Positions 27,242 through 37,109 of a DNA stretch of 64,000 nt are shown piece after piece. Position numbers and translations under genes: made by a program. The notes under the pieces are model-generated. The model saw only the letters and a program-made list of their open reading frames with translations, made no database searches and was not told the origin of the DNA. Position 1 is the stretch's first letter. Each line of letters opens with the position of its first letter. The DNA is from Vibrio chagasii (lineage in GTDB: Bacteria; Pseudomonadota; Gammaproteobacteria; Enterobacterales; Vibrionaceae): contig NZ_AP025466.1 in the NCBI RefSeq assembly GCF_024347355.1, positions 620,001-684,000 of the forward strand, written 5' to 3'.

Positions 27242-27772
27242 ATGAAAAAGAACCACTTAGTCTTACCAGCCTTCGCTGTAGTTACAGCTTGCTTACCATT
27301 GTCTGCACTCGCAGGTGACCGCGACAACTCTATTGAAGCCGGTGTGACATTTATTGGGAATCAAGAGCTAGCAACCTTTGGCTATAGTAAAGCCCTATCG
27401 AATAATATTGTTGTCGGTGGTGGCTTCTCATTAGGCACGGAAGCGGTAGATTTGGACGAGCCAAACTCACAAGATGCATGGGGCTTATATTCAAACATTG
27501 GCTACCGATTTGAAATTGCCGAGTTTGATATCATCCCTAAGGTTGGTATCAACTACTTAAATGCCGATGTGGAATCGGGAAACGCTTCTTTCAACGACAT
27601 CAATATCGATAATGTTTATGGTTCAGTGGGTGCCACAGTGAACTGGCGTATGATAGGTCTAACGGTCGATTACGGAAAGATCAATGATTCAGCAATGGTA
27701 CCCGACGGTTCAGGTAGCACCAAACCATTCGAAGAAGATGTCGTACGTGTTACAGCAAGCTTCAACTTCTAA
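27242..27772 (+). CDS. Outer-membrane beta-barrel protein, YfaZ-like
   Basis: 176 residues with a signal peptide (LVLPAFAVVTACLPLSALA, cleavage before GDRDN). The mature chain is a series of amphipathic beta strands ending in ...VRVTASFNF, a C-terminal phenylalanine typical of BamA-inserted barrels. Length and strand pattern suggest an 8-stranded barrel like YfaZ. ATG 27242 has AGAAAGAGA before it; ATG 27227 would add five residues. It stands alone. Confidence 0.75.
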   Translation: MKKNHLVLPAFAVVTACLPLSALAGDRDNSIEAGVTFIGNQELATFGYSKALSNNIVVGGGFSLGTEAVDLDEPNSQDAWGLYSNIGYRFEIAEFDIIPKVGINYLNADVESGNASFNDINIDNVYGSVGATVNWRMIGLTVDYGKINDSAMVPDGSGSTKPFEEDVVRVTASFNF

Positions 27773-27863
27773 CCTTTAGCTTTCCATTTATGTAAAAAGA
27801 AAAGCTGTCCATAAATGGCTTCAAAGAAAGCCTAACAAGGAAGTCCGCAAAAGAAAGTCGACA

Positions 27864-27899
27864 AAAGCTCCTATTAGCCTGCCTAATTAGGGGCTTTCT
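27864..27899 (+). terminator. Terminator of the beta-barrel gene
   Basis: AAAGCTCCTATTAG (27864-27877) pairs with CTAATTAGGGGCTTT (27883-27897) with one bulge, followed by a short T-rich run. Confidence 0.7.
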
Positions 27900-28656
27900 G
27901 TTTGTAAAGCAATCAATAAGGGTGAAATTTGATTTAAACCATTAATATAACAAGGTTTAATTTGAGTACTAGATATTATACAAGCCTGACTCATATCGAT
28001 TAAAAATATGTCCTAACAAAATAGAGTGTAAACACCAACCAAAATCAGAACAAATATGGAATAAATATCACAATTTACACTTGCATCTAGACCTAAAATT
28101 AGCCACTTTCCTGAAAAATCAAATTCAGATTTATTTTTAATCAATAAAAATTAGTAGCCATGATTTAAAGCCTATAAAAACCACTAATGATACCCTTGTT
28201 AATACAGATAGTTTGAAAAATAAATAGATATAAACTAGAAATTAAATGATATTAATATCATCCTAAACCTAGTTATTAAACTTTATCCTGAAAATTTATG
28301 ATAAATCTACCTCATAAGTAGATTTCAAAAACACCACGCCCATCAATATTAGCACTACCTAAAATTGCAGCTGAAACTGCCGATATAGAAGCTGACAAAT
28401 GGATAAATACCAAAACAAATGGATAAATCCCCCTTGTCTCTTGTAAAACCACGGCTTTCATTTATAAATTCAACTTTTGGGTGAACATCTCTACAACCTT
28501 TCATTACAGCCCGAATTCTGCGATTAGTATCAACATCTTGAGAGAAATGGTGACATTTTAGTTATGTTATTTAGAACGGACTCTTGGGTTGAATGACAAT
28601 CCCAGCCACACATATCAATCACACAAATATAATAACTATCGCTTAGGAGTTGAGCT
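27900..28656. other. AT-rich gap before the winged-helix/EAL gene
   Basis: About 760 bases of markedly AT-rich sequence with no credible ORF. It holds a small hairpin, AAATCTAC/GTAGATTT (28303-28325). Just before it, CCATTTATG/CATAAATGG arms occur near 27785-27819. It must contain the promoter of the downstream gene. The composition hints at H-NS-type silencing, which is inference. Confidence 0.4.
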
Positions 28657-30399
28657 ATGCACTGTTCTTTCAATATAAATAACAATAACGAAAGCTTGCA
28701 ACTAATCTATAACGAAGAAAAAATATATATAAAGAGAGACAGTAATAAGATATCAGAGGAAACTCTTAATAGTAAAGAGAGTTTTGTCTTCAAGTATTTA
28801 ATTGAAAATGCTTCAATTTCAAATCCTCAATCTGCCCGAGATGTTGAGGAGTCATTTAAATTACATTTTGATGAAGAGTTTAGTTTATATGCATTAAAAA
28901 ACATTATCGCTTCTATAAGAAAGAAGTACCGAAACCTATGTAAGAAGGCAAAGGTTGATAATAATAGCGAACTCATTTCCAATCTCTATAAAGTCGGGTA
29001 CTTCATTGCTCTCGACAAAAGCTCAGAAAACCGCATCGCCCCCAAGCACAACATCAACCAGTTCAAACCTAGCCAGATACTGATGCTAAAGTTGATGCTC
29101 AACACTTATTACAAGGAGTTGATCAGGTCTCTGATAACCGTACTCACTGTGACTTCACTCTCTCTATTCGTTGTCTACTTTTTCCAAATCCTTTATACAA
29201 CGAAAATTGCTAATGAATACAGCGAGAACACCAAGCACATAGCAGAAGAGGTAATGGATTACGGCTGTGATAGCGCGGGCGCGGTACACTCGTTAAGGCA
29301 CTCACTTAACCTCGATTCGGTGGTTATGACTACACCTTATGGTTCATGCTACATCTCTAAGAGTCGTTCTCAGTATGTTGAGCTCGATCAGATTGATGAT
29401 TTTTACGATAGTGCTGATTTTGTTTATTCTCGTTTCAGTAACTCTGAAAATAATACCAAGCTAACGGTTCGTATTTCCAAAGGCTCTATTGAAGCGCGTT
29501 ACAGAAACTCATTACTGCCTCTGCTGGTTGATTCCGTCTCTATTCAAAAGAATGGCTACTACATTCTCAACCTTGGCAATAACAGCCAGTCAATTTACAC
29601 CTCACCACTACCAAGCGGTGCTAGCATCACCTTCTATAGTGACGATATCATTGCACTATGGGGCGTGCTGTCACTATTGCTCGCAACCCTACTCTATCGC
29701 TCTTATATTCTAGGGTTCTTTATCTATCTCTTTCGCTGGAAGCACATCTCGTTTGAAGAAGAACCAATCATCAATACAGAAGACAACACCGTTTTATACT
29801 ACGAGTTGTTGTCTCGGGTACGTAATGTCGGTGTTCTTAGCTTTATTAATACGATGAGACGCACCAACCTACTGACTTTTCATACCATTTTGCTTATTGA
29901 AACGGTAAGAAACGCCAAGTTGCACAACAGCCATGAGATCTATGGTGTCAACGTATGCCCGAGTGCATTAGTAGGGAATAATTTTTCCAAACTCAAAGAG
30001 CATTTGGACGCAATGGAAGCGAATGAGTTTGTCGTCGAGATCACGGAGTACTCAAACATTGGTTATGGCTGTGAAGTCATCGATAACATCAAAGCGATCA
30101 AGAAGCTCGGGATCACCATCGCCTTGGATGATTTTGGCACAGGTAACAACAACATCGAAATCATTAGCGTGATCTCCCCCACCTACCTGAAACTAGATCG
30201 CTGTTTCGTTAAAGACATTGAATCAGGGGAACATCAACAAGGTGTACTACTGAACATCTCTGAAATTGGCCGCTTATCAAACATCACGATGATTTATGAG
30301 GGTGTTGAAACGCGCAGGCAACAATATATCTTGTGTCAGTTGGGCTACAACTTACATCAGGGCTACCTTTATAGCCGTCCTCAAAGCACATCTAGCTAA
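28657..30399 (+). CDS. Membrane EAL phosphodiesterase with N-terminal winged-helix and CSS-like periplasmic domain
   Basis: 580 residues. The first ~120 resemble an OmpR/ToxR-type winged helix, ending LYKVGYFIAL. TM1 is at about 157-180, then a periplasmic domain with C204 and C231 (GCDSAG ... GSCYIS), like the CSS domains of EAL phosphodiesterases, and TM2 at about 325-350. The EAL domain keeps the catalytic set: ELL in place of EAL, N in GVNVCP, E in VEITE, DDFGTG, K in LKLD, E in YEGVE and Q in HQGY. It should degrade c-di-GMP and might also bind DNA from the membrane. Confidence 0.8.
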   Translation: MHCSFNINNNNESLQLIYNEEKIYIKRDSNKISEETLNSKESFVFKYLIENASISNPQSARDVEESFKLHFDEEFSLYALKNIIASIRKKYRNLCKKAKVDNNSELISNLYKVGYFIALDKSSENRIAPKHNINQFKPSQILMLKLMLNTYYKELIRSLITVLTVTSLSLFVVYFFQILYTTKIANEYSENTKHIAEEVMDYGCDSAGAVHSLRHSLNLDSVVMTTPYGSCYISKSRSQYVELDQIDDFYDSADFVYSRFSNSENNTKLTVRISKGSIEARYRNSLLPLLVDSVSIQKNGYYILNLGNNSQSIYTSPLPSGASITFYSDDIIALWGVLSLLLATLLYRSYILGFFIYLFRWKHISFEEEPIINTEDNTVLYYELLSRVRNVGVLSFINTMRRTNLLTFHTILLIETVRNAKLHNSHEIYGVNVCPSALVGNNFSKLKEHLDAMEANEFVVEITEYSNIGYGCEVIDNIKAIKKLGITIALDDFGTGNNNIEIISVISPTYLKLDRCFVKDIESGEHQQGVLLNISEIGRLSNITMIYEGVETRRQQYILCQLGYNLHQGYLYSRPQSTSS

Positions 30400-30442
30400 T
30401 CCTTTTTATCAGGTACCGGATAGCTCAAAGGCAACGATAAAA

Positions 30443-32977
30443 TTAAGCGTTGTTGCACTTAAGGCTTTCAGAGTTCACAGGAAAATAAGCGTCTAGTAAC
30501 CCTTTGGCAGTCAGTGGCTTATCAAAGTAATAACCTTGAAGTAAATCACAATGGTATTGCTGTAGCTTCGCCATCTGCTCTGGGGTTTCGACCCCCTCGG
30601 CAACGACTTTCATCTGACAAGAGGCGCCAATATCAATAATGGCTTTCACTAAAGTCTCACTGTGCTGACTGGAATTCAGTTTTCCGATGAAAGATCGGTC
30701 GATCTTTATCTCTGTGATTGGCAGAGTATTAAGGTAATTGAGTGATGAAAACCCAGTTCCTAAGTCATCGAGCGAGATGCCAAATCCATAATCTCGAAGC
30801 CTTCTCAGTATCGGCTCTACGATATGCAGATCTTTGATAAGGATGTTTTCCGTTAACTCTAGAGTGACTCGCTGTGGAGCAATGCCGATTTCCTCGACTA
30901 AACGTATCACTTTCTCGTCAAAACCTAGTTCGAATACCTGTTTAGGCGACACGTTAACCGATACACATATCGCCTCAGGTCCATTTGGCATCAAATTAAG
31001 GGTGTCTTCGCACGCCCTCCTTAACACGAACTCACCAATCTCATGAATTTTCCCTACTCGTTCAGCCGCCGGAATGAAATCTAAGGGTGAGACAAACCCA
31101 AGTGAACTATTATTCCAACGGCACAGCGCTTCCACGCCTTTTAACTGTTTAGAGTGTGCATCGACCTGCGGTTGATAGAACACACTGAATTCACCACGTT
31201 CTAGGGCCGTTTCTAACTGCTTTTCTACCGAATAGTCATACTTCACTTTTCGATTGATTACATCGTCATAAAAAACAGCATCACCCTTGTTTGACTCTTT
31301 TGCCTTGTACAGCACAATGTCCGCTTTGGTCAGCAACTCTTCCACTTCCGTCCCATCATAAGGGTACATAGAGACGCCCGCCGAACACCGAGTCGATACC
31401 GTTACACCATTTAGGTCGAAGGATGGATTGAAGACAGCTTGGATTTGCTTAACTTTCTGTTCTGCATCAGAAAGGTCATGAATACCGGGCAAGCAGAAAA
31501 CAAACTCATCCCCCCCAAAACGAGAGACGACATCATTCTCTCCTAAGATATCTTCAAAACGCTAACCTATCTGCTTTAACAGTTCATCTCCACTCGCATG
31601 CCCAAACTGGTCATTAATGCGCTTGAAGTTATCGAGATCGACAAAAACCAATGCCACCAACTTACCCTCAAGTTTTGAGTGAGCAATCGCCCGGCTGACT
31701 TGAAGTTCTAGTTCAGAACGATTAGGAAGTGCCGTCAGAGAGTCGTGTTTTGCCATATGTTGCAGTCGACGGCGACTGTTTTGGATTCGGCTAAAATCGT
31801 CTGCGATTCTCTGCTCCATCTGAGAGAAGCGAGTTGATATTCTTCGACTGATAAGGGCGCTGATAAAAATACAGCTCATCGTCACCAACACACTCAATAT
31901 AAGAACAAGACCAAATTCGTTACGCGATTCAGCTAACAACTCATTTTTTCGTTTCTCTATCGAGGCATTAACATTATTCAAATACACGCCAGTGCCGACG
32001 ATCCAATTCCAATCATCGACCTTTTTGACATAGCTACTTTTAGGCCCGATAACGCCATTTTTATCTGCGGTAACATAATCAACGAATCCACCCTCTTCAG
32101 ATTTTGCTAGTACATCTTGCTTAAAGCGACTTCCAAGATCATCGTAGACGTTAATCCCTTGTCCGATATTAATTCGATTTGCGTGGAGTAAGCTGTCACC
32201 ATTTTGTTCAAAAACGAACAGATAACCATTGTCACCCACGATTACTCTCGACAGTATTTCTAGAATCCTTTGATAACTGGCTCGCTTGACATCATCCAGA
32301 GACACGCCAGTACCAAAGTACCAGTCAAAGGGCTCGAATCGGCGAATATAGGTTAATTTCTCATAGTGCGTACTGTCGATATACGGCTTATCTATATCTC
32401 TCCCCTCTAGTTCTGGGCGCGGAACGAAATACCGAGAAAAGGCACCATTACTCTGCTTAAGAAGTTCAATCTGTTCTTTGATGACAGCTACACCTTGAGT
32501 GTCTGTCGTTTTAAGCTGATTGGTGTTTTCAATTTCTGGGTTAAGAGGATGAACAAGTGACGTGCCCTGCATGTCGTAGGCATAGATGTACTCTTGCTTT
32601 TCAGCATAACTCAGCTTTCTGATCTCATTTAAAATCAGTTGTTTAAGCTTATCTTCTGGCAAGTGTTGGTTCGAAGAATAGATATTTTGAGCCGCAGTGT
32701 ACGCTCTATCTAACCGTCGAGTAATGCGCTTTTTTACTTCATCTTCAACAAGGCGTTGGGTGTGTGTGATTTGCTGAGAAACCTGAAGCATCTGCGCCTC
32801 AATGGAGCCTTTTTGGGCAGCAATATAGTCGGTTCGAATTAACTCAACCAACGCCTTAACCTTTTGATTCACACTCTTGAACATCGCCATATTCAAGATG
32901 ATCGCAGAAAAGATGATGATGGTTATTGGCAAATACTTGGTAAACCAGACCAGTTTTTTGTCATTAATGTGCAACAT
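30443..32977 (-). pseudogene. Cache-GGDEF-EAL protein interrupted by an in-frame amber codon
   Basis: The full frame spans 844 sense codons. TM1 is at about 12-30, a double-Cache periplasmic region at 40-350, TM2 at about 355-377, then GGDEF and EAL. Codon 472 is TAG (31562-31564), inside the GGDEF domain just before RFEDILGENDVV and the FGGDEF motif. The frame is otherwise open to the end, including a complete EAL (VEALCRW, DDLGTGFSS, AEGVET, QGYYFDKP). A single C-to-T change from CAG would explain it. As written, the product is a Cache sensor with a useless half GGDEF, unless an internal TTG near 31492 starts a separate EAL fragment. Confidence 0.85.
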
Positions 32978-33094
32978 ACGAACTCAACACCAAAGTACGG
33001 AGTACTATATAATAACGTTTTTTACTGAACACCCAACCATAAAAATATTCTATTAATTTTTATAAAAGTCTTGCCAATACGAATAAAAAGGTTA

Positions 33095-33116
33095 GTGTTA
33101 TACACATGTATATCAC
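33095..33116 (+). promoter_or_regulatory. Operator for the GntR regulator
   Basis: GTGTTATAC-ACAT-GTATATCAC is a near-perfect palindrome with arms matching at 8 of 9, ending 15 bases before the gntR ATG. YtrA-type GntR proteins usually bind such sites over their own promoter, so autoregulation is likely. Confidence 0.6.
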
Positions 33117-33131
33117 CATGCAGTTTTAATT

Positions 33132-33503
33132 ATGACCGAATGGAAAGACGACCAACCGATCTTTAGGCAGCTTGCCACTAAGATCAGCGACCAGATTCTG
33201 CAAGGTATTTGGCTAGAGCAACAGGCCCTGCCCTCTGTGCGCGCTGTTGCTGCTGATCTTAAAATCAACCACCTTACCGTCATGAAAAGCTACCAGTTAC
33301 TGGTTGATGAAGGCTTGGTTGAAAAGAAGCGAGGCCAAGGTATGTATGTAGCCGAAGGTGCACTTCAAAAACTGAAAGAGTCCGCACACCAAACTTTCAT
33401 CAACACACAGATCCCAGCCATCGCTGAGACGCTAGGCATCATTGATATGAGTGTCGAAGAACTCGTGAAACAGCTAGAACAACATATAAAGGACAAGTCA
33501 TGA
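33132..33503 (+). CDS. GntR-family regulator, YtrA subfamily
   Basis: 123 residues: a winged-helix domain (QILQGIWLEQQALPSVRAVAADLKINHLTVMKSYQLL) and a short C-terminal dimerisation tail, the size typical of the YtrA subgroup, which controls adjacent ABC transporters. Its stop overlaps the ATG of the ATPase gene (33500), giving a coupled three-gene operon. It probably represses the operon through the palindrome at 33095-33116. Confidence 0.88.
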   Translation: MTEWKDDQPIFRQLATKISDQILQGIWLEQQALPSVRAVAADLKINHLTVMKSYQLLVDEGLVEKKRGQGMYVAEGALQKLKESAHQTFINTQIPAIAETLGIIDMSVEELVKQLEQHIKDKS

Positions 33504-34354
33504 GTACTTTACTTTCCGCGAAAAACGTCACTAAAACTTATTCGAATCAAGTGGGTGTAGAGAACATCAGCTTCGAACTAAAACCTGGACAGGTGCTTGG
33601 CTTGCTTGGTCATAATGGCGCTGGTAAATCGACTCTCATCAAGTCACTGCTTGGTGGGCATAACTACCAAGGTAAAATCGAAGTCAACGGCTACCACCCA
33701 ATCCACCAGCATGCAGAGCTCATGCAGCACCTATCTTACATCTCTGATGTGAATGTGCTTCCGGAATGGATGACCATCAAACAACTACTTCGTTACACCG
33801 AGGGCGTACACCCGAGTTTCAACCGACAAAAAGCCGAGCAAACTCTGAGTAGCACAAACATCAAACTCTCTTCCACAATCAAACAGCTCTCTAAGGGGAT
33901 GAAAGTACAAGTTCACCTTGCGATCATCATCGCAACTGACACTCAGGTACTCATCTTGGATGAGCCAACACTTGGCCTAGATTTGATTTACCGAGACACC
34001 TTCTACCGCCACCTGTTGGAATGGTTCCACGATGGCGAGCGTGCGATGATCATTGCTAGCCATGAGGTTTCTGAGATCGAACATCTACTGACAAATGTAC
34101 TTATTCTCAAACAAGGCCGCTGCGTGCTGCAGAAAAGTATGGAAGCGATCGAGAGTGATTACTTCATTATCGAAGTTGCTAACAATCACTCAAGCGACAT
34201 TCAAAAACTGAAACCACTCACTTCACAACCGGGGCTAGGAACGACTAAATGGTTATTGGAAGGTCAGTACAAACCACAAGTTGAATCACTAGGTAACATC
34301 TACAACGTTGGTCTTGCCGACCTATTCCTTGCAACACAGACGGAGAAGGCATAA
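33500..34354 (+). CDS. ABC transporter ATPase
   Basis: 284 residues with Walker A GHNGAGKST near residue 37, a signature-like LSKGMKVQ near 136 and Walker B VLILDEPTLG near 153. A C-terminal extension of about 70 residues follows the ATPase core. With the permease at 34354 it forms an exporter-type ABC system. YtrA-linked systems of this kind are often tied to cell-envelope stress, but the substrate here is unknown. It overlaps both neighbours by 1-4 bases. Confidence 0.88.
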   Translation: MSTLLSAKNVTKTYSNQVGVENISFELKPGQVLGLLGHNGAGKSTLIKSLLGGHNYQGKIEVNGYHPIHQHAELMQHLSYISDVNVLPEWMTIKQLLRYTEGVHPSFNRQKAEQTLSSTNIKLSSTIKQLSKGMKVQVHLAIIIATDTQVLILDEPTLGLDLIYRDTFYRHLLEWFHDGERAMIIASHEVSEIEHLLTNVLILKQGRCVLQKSMEAIESDYFIIEVANNHSSDIQKLKPLTSQPGLGTTKWLLEGQYKPQVESLGNIYNVGLADLFLATQTEKA

Positions 34355-35208
34355 TGCACCCAAGTTTTTACATGCTAGAAAAAGAACTTATCGAGCACAA
34401 AATCAATACTCGATTACCTCTATTCGTTGCGTTGTGTGGTTTGTTACTGTTCGTGAGTCTGTTCTTTAATGGCGCGGCACAGCATGAGTTTTTCTTCCAG
34501 ATGGAAGTTAACGGTGATGTGAGCGACATCCACAGAGAATTCGCACAAGACCTTAACTCAGTGATCTACTTTGGCGCGGGCTTAATTTCACTGCTGCTTT
34601 CAACGCTGTATATCCCAAAAACACTGCGTAAAGAGCGCCAAGAAGGCAGCTCAATGTTTTGGAGAAGCATGCCGGTATCGAATGCTCTGACTCACGGTGT
34701 GAAGCTAGGCTTTGGTTTAGTGTTGATACCCGCTATCTGCGCCCTATTAGTTCTATTTGCCGATGTTCTATTCTGGATTCTAAACGTATCTAGCGAACAA
34801 CAACTGGCGCTATTAGTAGAACAGCAATCACTATTTTATGTGCTCACCAATTGGTTGGTATTCTTTGGTCGAATGCTGTTAGTTGCCTTGGTGCTATTAC
34901 CGTTAGCGACAATGACACTGGCAATCTCGCAACTGGTCAACTCACCATTGCTTGTGATCTTTGTTTCAAGCTTTGCAATCAAATGGCTGGCTATCGCACT
35001 GTTCGGTTTCTATGGCATCAATGACTTCTTTTCTGTTATCGCTTCACTACCGATGAAAGTACTTACGGCAAGTAACCCGTTCAGTGCACTCTCTGACGTC
35101 TCTGTCTTATCTTTGAGTATTTACGCCTTGCTTGGTATTGGTGGCTATCTACTGAGCCTTAAATTAAACAGAACGGACGATGTAAGCCTAAAGACACTGT
35201 TCCAATAA
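34354..35208 (+). CDS. ABC transporter permease
   Basis: 284 residues with about six membrane segments and an extracytoplasmic loop after TM1 (about 42-80). It has the topology of ABC-2-type permeases and starts on the last base of the ATPase stop. It likely forms a homodimer with the ATPase dimer. The substrate cannot be inferred. A clear terminator follows at 35251-35279. Confidence 0.85.
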   Translation: MHPSFYMLEKELIEHKINTRLPLFVALCGLLLFVSLFFNGAAQHEFFFQMEVNGDVSDIHREFAQDLNSVIYFGAGLISLLLSTLYIPKTLRKERQEGSSMFWRSMPVSNALTHGVKLGFGLVLIPAICALLVLFADVLFWILNVSSEQQLALLVEQQSLFYVLTNWLVFFGRMLLVALVLLPLATMTLAISQLVNSPLLVIFVSSFAIKWLAIALFGFYGINDFFSVIASLPMKVLTASNPFSALSDVSVLSLSIYALLGIGGYLLSLKLNRTDDVSLKTLFQ

Positions 35209-35250
35209 CAGGTTACAAAACCTATCGCGTGATAGGTAAATAATGAAATC

Positions 35251-35279
35251 AAAGCTTCTGAGAAATCGGGAGCTTTTTT
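35251..35279 (+). terminator. Terminator of the GntR-ABC operon
   Basis: AAAGCTTCTGA (35251-35261), a GAAA tetraloop and TCGGGAGCTTT (35266-35276) form an 11-bp stem with three G-T pairs, followed by a run of six Ts. Confidence 0.85.
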
Positions 35280-36111
35280 ATTGCCCGTAATTTTTGTTTG
35301 GAGCTTGGGTGTGGAATCGTTGTGCTAAGTAGAAAATATACTAGGTAACAGATTAACTGTGTAAGAGATTTGCTTTGAGAGGTATTAATGAGCTGACATT
35401 AAATTGCATTGTTATTAATGCCTGCCAGCTCTTTGAGGGATGATTTCTTTAGCTACCAACCAGATGAAGGTCATTGAGAGTGCTATCGAAATCGGTTTGT
35501 TTCATTTAGAAGCCATTGATGGCTGTGATTGAAAGCCTTTCAGCTTTGCAAGTTTTTAGCTTTATTGCTTGATATGTAAAGCTTATTTCTTTGAAGCTTC
35601 TTTCGAAGTGTCTTTCCAGTATTGGATACGAACGCGATGAAGCTGTGCTCTTCTCATTTTTTTCATAAGGTATTTTTCCTTTTCATTTAGCTGCTCTTCA
35701 TGAGCTTTTTTATTGCCAACTATTCGAATCTAACGGTGTTTGATGGCCAGATCAATGATACAAATCACAAAATATAAAGAGTTCTAAGTACCATTTACAT
35801 CAAAATATGACCTAGATATCAACTGTGGCTCAATTTAATCCAACAAGCCGTTCTACCTATTAAAGGTTAGATCTCTCAGGTGACAAACTCATTTCAGTAT
35901 CAATACACTTCTATGATACCCATTTAATAGACCGGAACATCGAGGATTTAGTTCCCAAATTATTATACCCTCACCAAACAAAGTGACACTGTAACCCAAA
36001 GTGGGGAGAATTGAGTCTATTTTTTGTTCACAACGGTCTATACGACACATAATTAAAATGGGATTATGTTGATGAGAGGCAACACGATTAACAAAGGATA
36101 GGCAGACTTAA
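35280..36111. other. Long gap with only weak small ORFs
   Basis: About 830 bases without a clear gene. On the minus strand, 35583-35666 encodes 27 residues (MKKMRRAQLHRVRIQ...), strongly basic, with AAGGA about 10 bases upstream. On the plus strand, 35440-35532 encodes 30 residues (MISLATNQMKVIES...). Either could be a remnant or a real small protein; neither is supported beyond being open. The last ~80 bases presumably hold the promoter of the monooxygenase gene. Confidence 0.35.
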
Positions 36112-36414
36112 ATGGACACAACAATCAGTAAAGTGATTTTACAAGGGCACATTGTCGTACCAGACGATGATCTAGAAACAGTTATACAAGCACTGACCAT
36201 TCATAAGGAGCTGACGTTGGCTGAGCCGGGCTGTATTGTATTTCGTGTTAGCCAAAGCTCACTGCAGCCAAACCGCTTTGAAGTATATGAAGAGTTCACT
36301 AACCGTGAAGCGTTTGAGGCCCACCAAAATAGAGTGAAAACCTCTGACTGGGGCAAGATAACTAAGAACGTGACACGCCATTATCAAGTGACTGATGTAA
36401 CCACACCATCATGA
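36112..36414 (+). CDS. Antibiotic biosynthesis monooxygenase (ABM) domain protein
   Basis: 100 residues of the small ABM/YgiN ferredoxin-like fold: LQGHIVVPDDDLETVIQAL, then LAEPGCIVFRVSQ and FEVYEEFTNREAFEAHQ, with the conserved EPGC and E/H positions. These small enzymes oxidise quinol-like or reactive compounds without cofactor. The stop overlaps the next gene's ATG by 4 bases, so the two are coupled. The physiological substrate is unknown. Confidence 0.85.
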   Translation: MDTTISKVILQGHIVVPDDDLETVIQALTIHKELTLAEPGCIVFRVSQSSLQPNRFEVYEEFTNREAFEAHQNRVKTSDWGKITKNVTRHYQVTDVTTPS

Positions 36415-36959
36415 CCCAAGCATTGCTCAACCAAATCGCAGCCTTGATCGAACAAGATCCACTGCGAACAAAAATCTTAGAGTGTGTGGCTCAATTAGAT
36501 CTACCACAATGCTATGTCGCCGCAGGCTTCGTAAGGAATCTAGTTTGGGATCACTTGCATGGCTTTGATAGCCCCACGCCGCTCAACGATATTGATGTGA
36601 TCTACTTTGATCGCGGTGATTATGGTTACCAATCGGACATAGATTACGAAGCTCAGCTGAAACAGCGGCTACCTGAACTCAACTGGCAAGTTCGTAATCA
36701 AGCCAACATGCATACTCGAAACCAAGATAAACCTTATCAAAGTACGCTAGATGCAATGAGTTACTGGCCTGAGAAAGAAACCGCTATCGCAGTAAAGAAA
36801 AACTGCCATGGACGTATCGAGTGTATATCGGCTTTTGGTTTAGAGAGCCTGTTCAATTTGAAAATAACGCCAAACCCGAACCGCGGTCGGGACGTATTTG
36901 ATCAACGAGTCCTATCTAAAAACTGGCTAACTCATTGGCCAAAGTTAACCATTGACTAG
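36411..36959 (+). CDS. Nucleotidyltransferase-like family protein (DUF925-like)
   Basis: 182 residues with a minimal nucleotidyltransferase pattern: GFVRNLVWDHLHG near residue 40 and PLNDIDVIYFD near 58, giving the paired acidic residues. A C-terminal IECISAFGLESLFNLKI segment is typical of the DUF925 family. The substrate is unknown. It is translated in an overlap with the monooxygenase gene. Confidence 0.8.
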   Translation: MTQALLNQIAALIEQDPLRTKILECVAQLDLPQCYVAAGFVRNLVWDHLHGFDSPTPLNDIDVIYFDRGDYGYQSDIDYEAQLKQRLPELNWQVRNQANMHTRNQDKPYQSTLDAMSYWPEKETAIAVKKNCHGRIECISAFGLESLFNLKITPNPNRGRDVFDQRVLSKNWLTHWPKLTID

Positions 36960-37109
36960 AGTTAACTATCACTGACAGCTAACTATCAAACAGCTTCAAA
37001 GCTAAAACCATTGACTAATAGCCCAATCAGATCGAACATGCCTCACTTATTAGCTAAACCGCACGCGGTAACAAACGATTCCTTCTTCTCGTCATACTGA
37101 GTAACAACC

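Noticed and set aside
31493..32977. Two separate genes, a Cache-only sensor and an EAL protein
   Set aside because: The frame is continuous across the TAG, including the conserved GGDEF motif, so a nonsense mutation in one gene is simpler.
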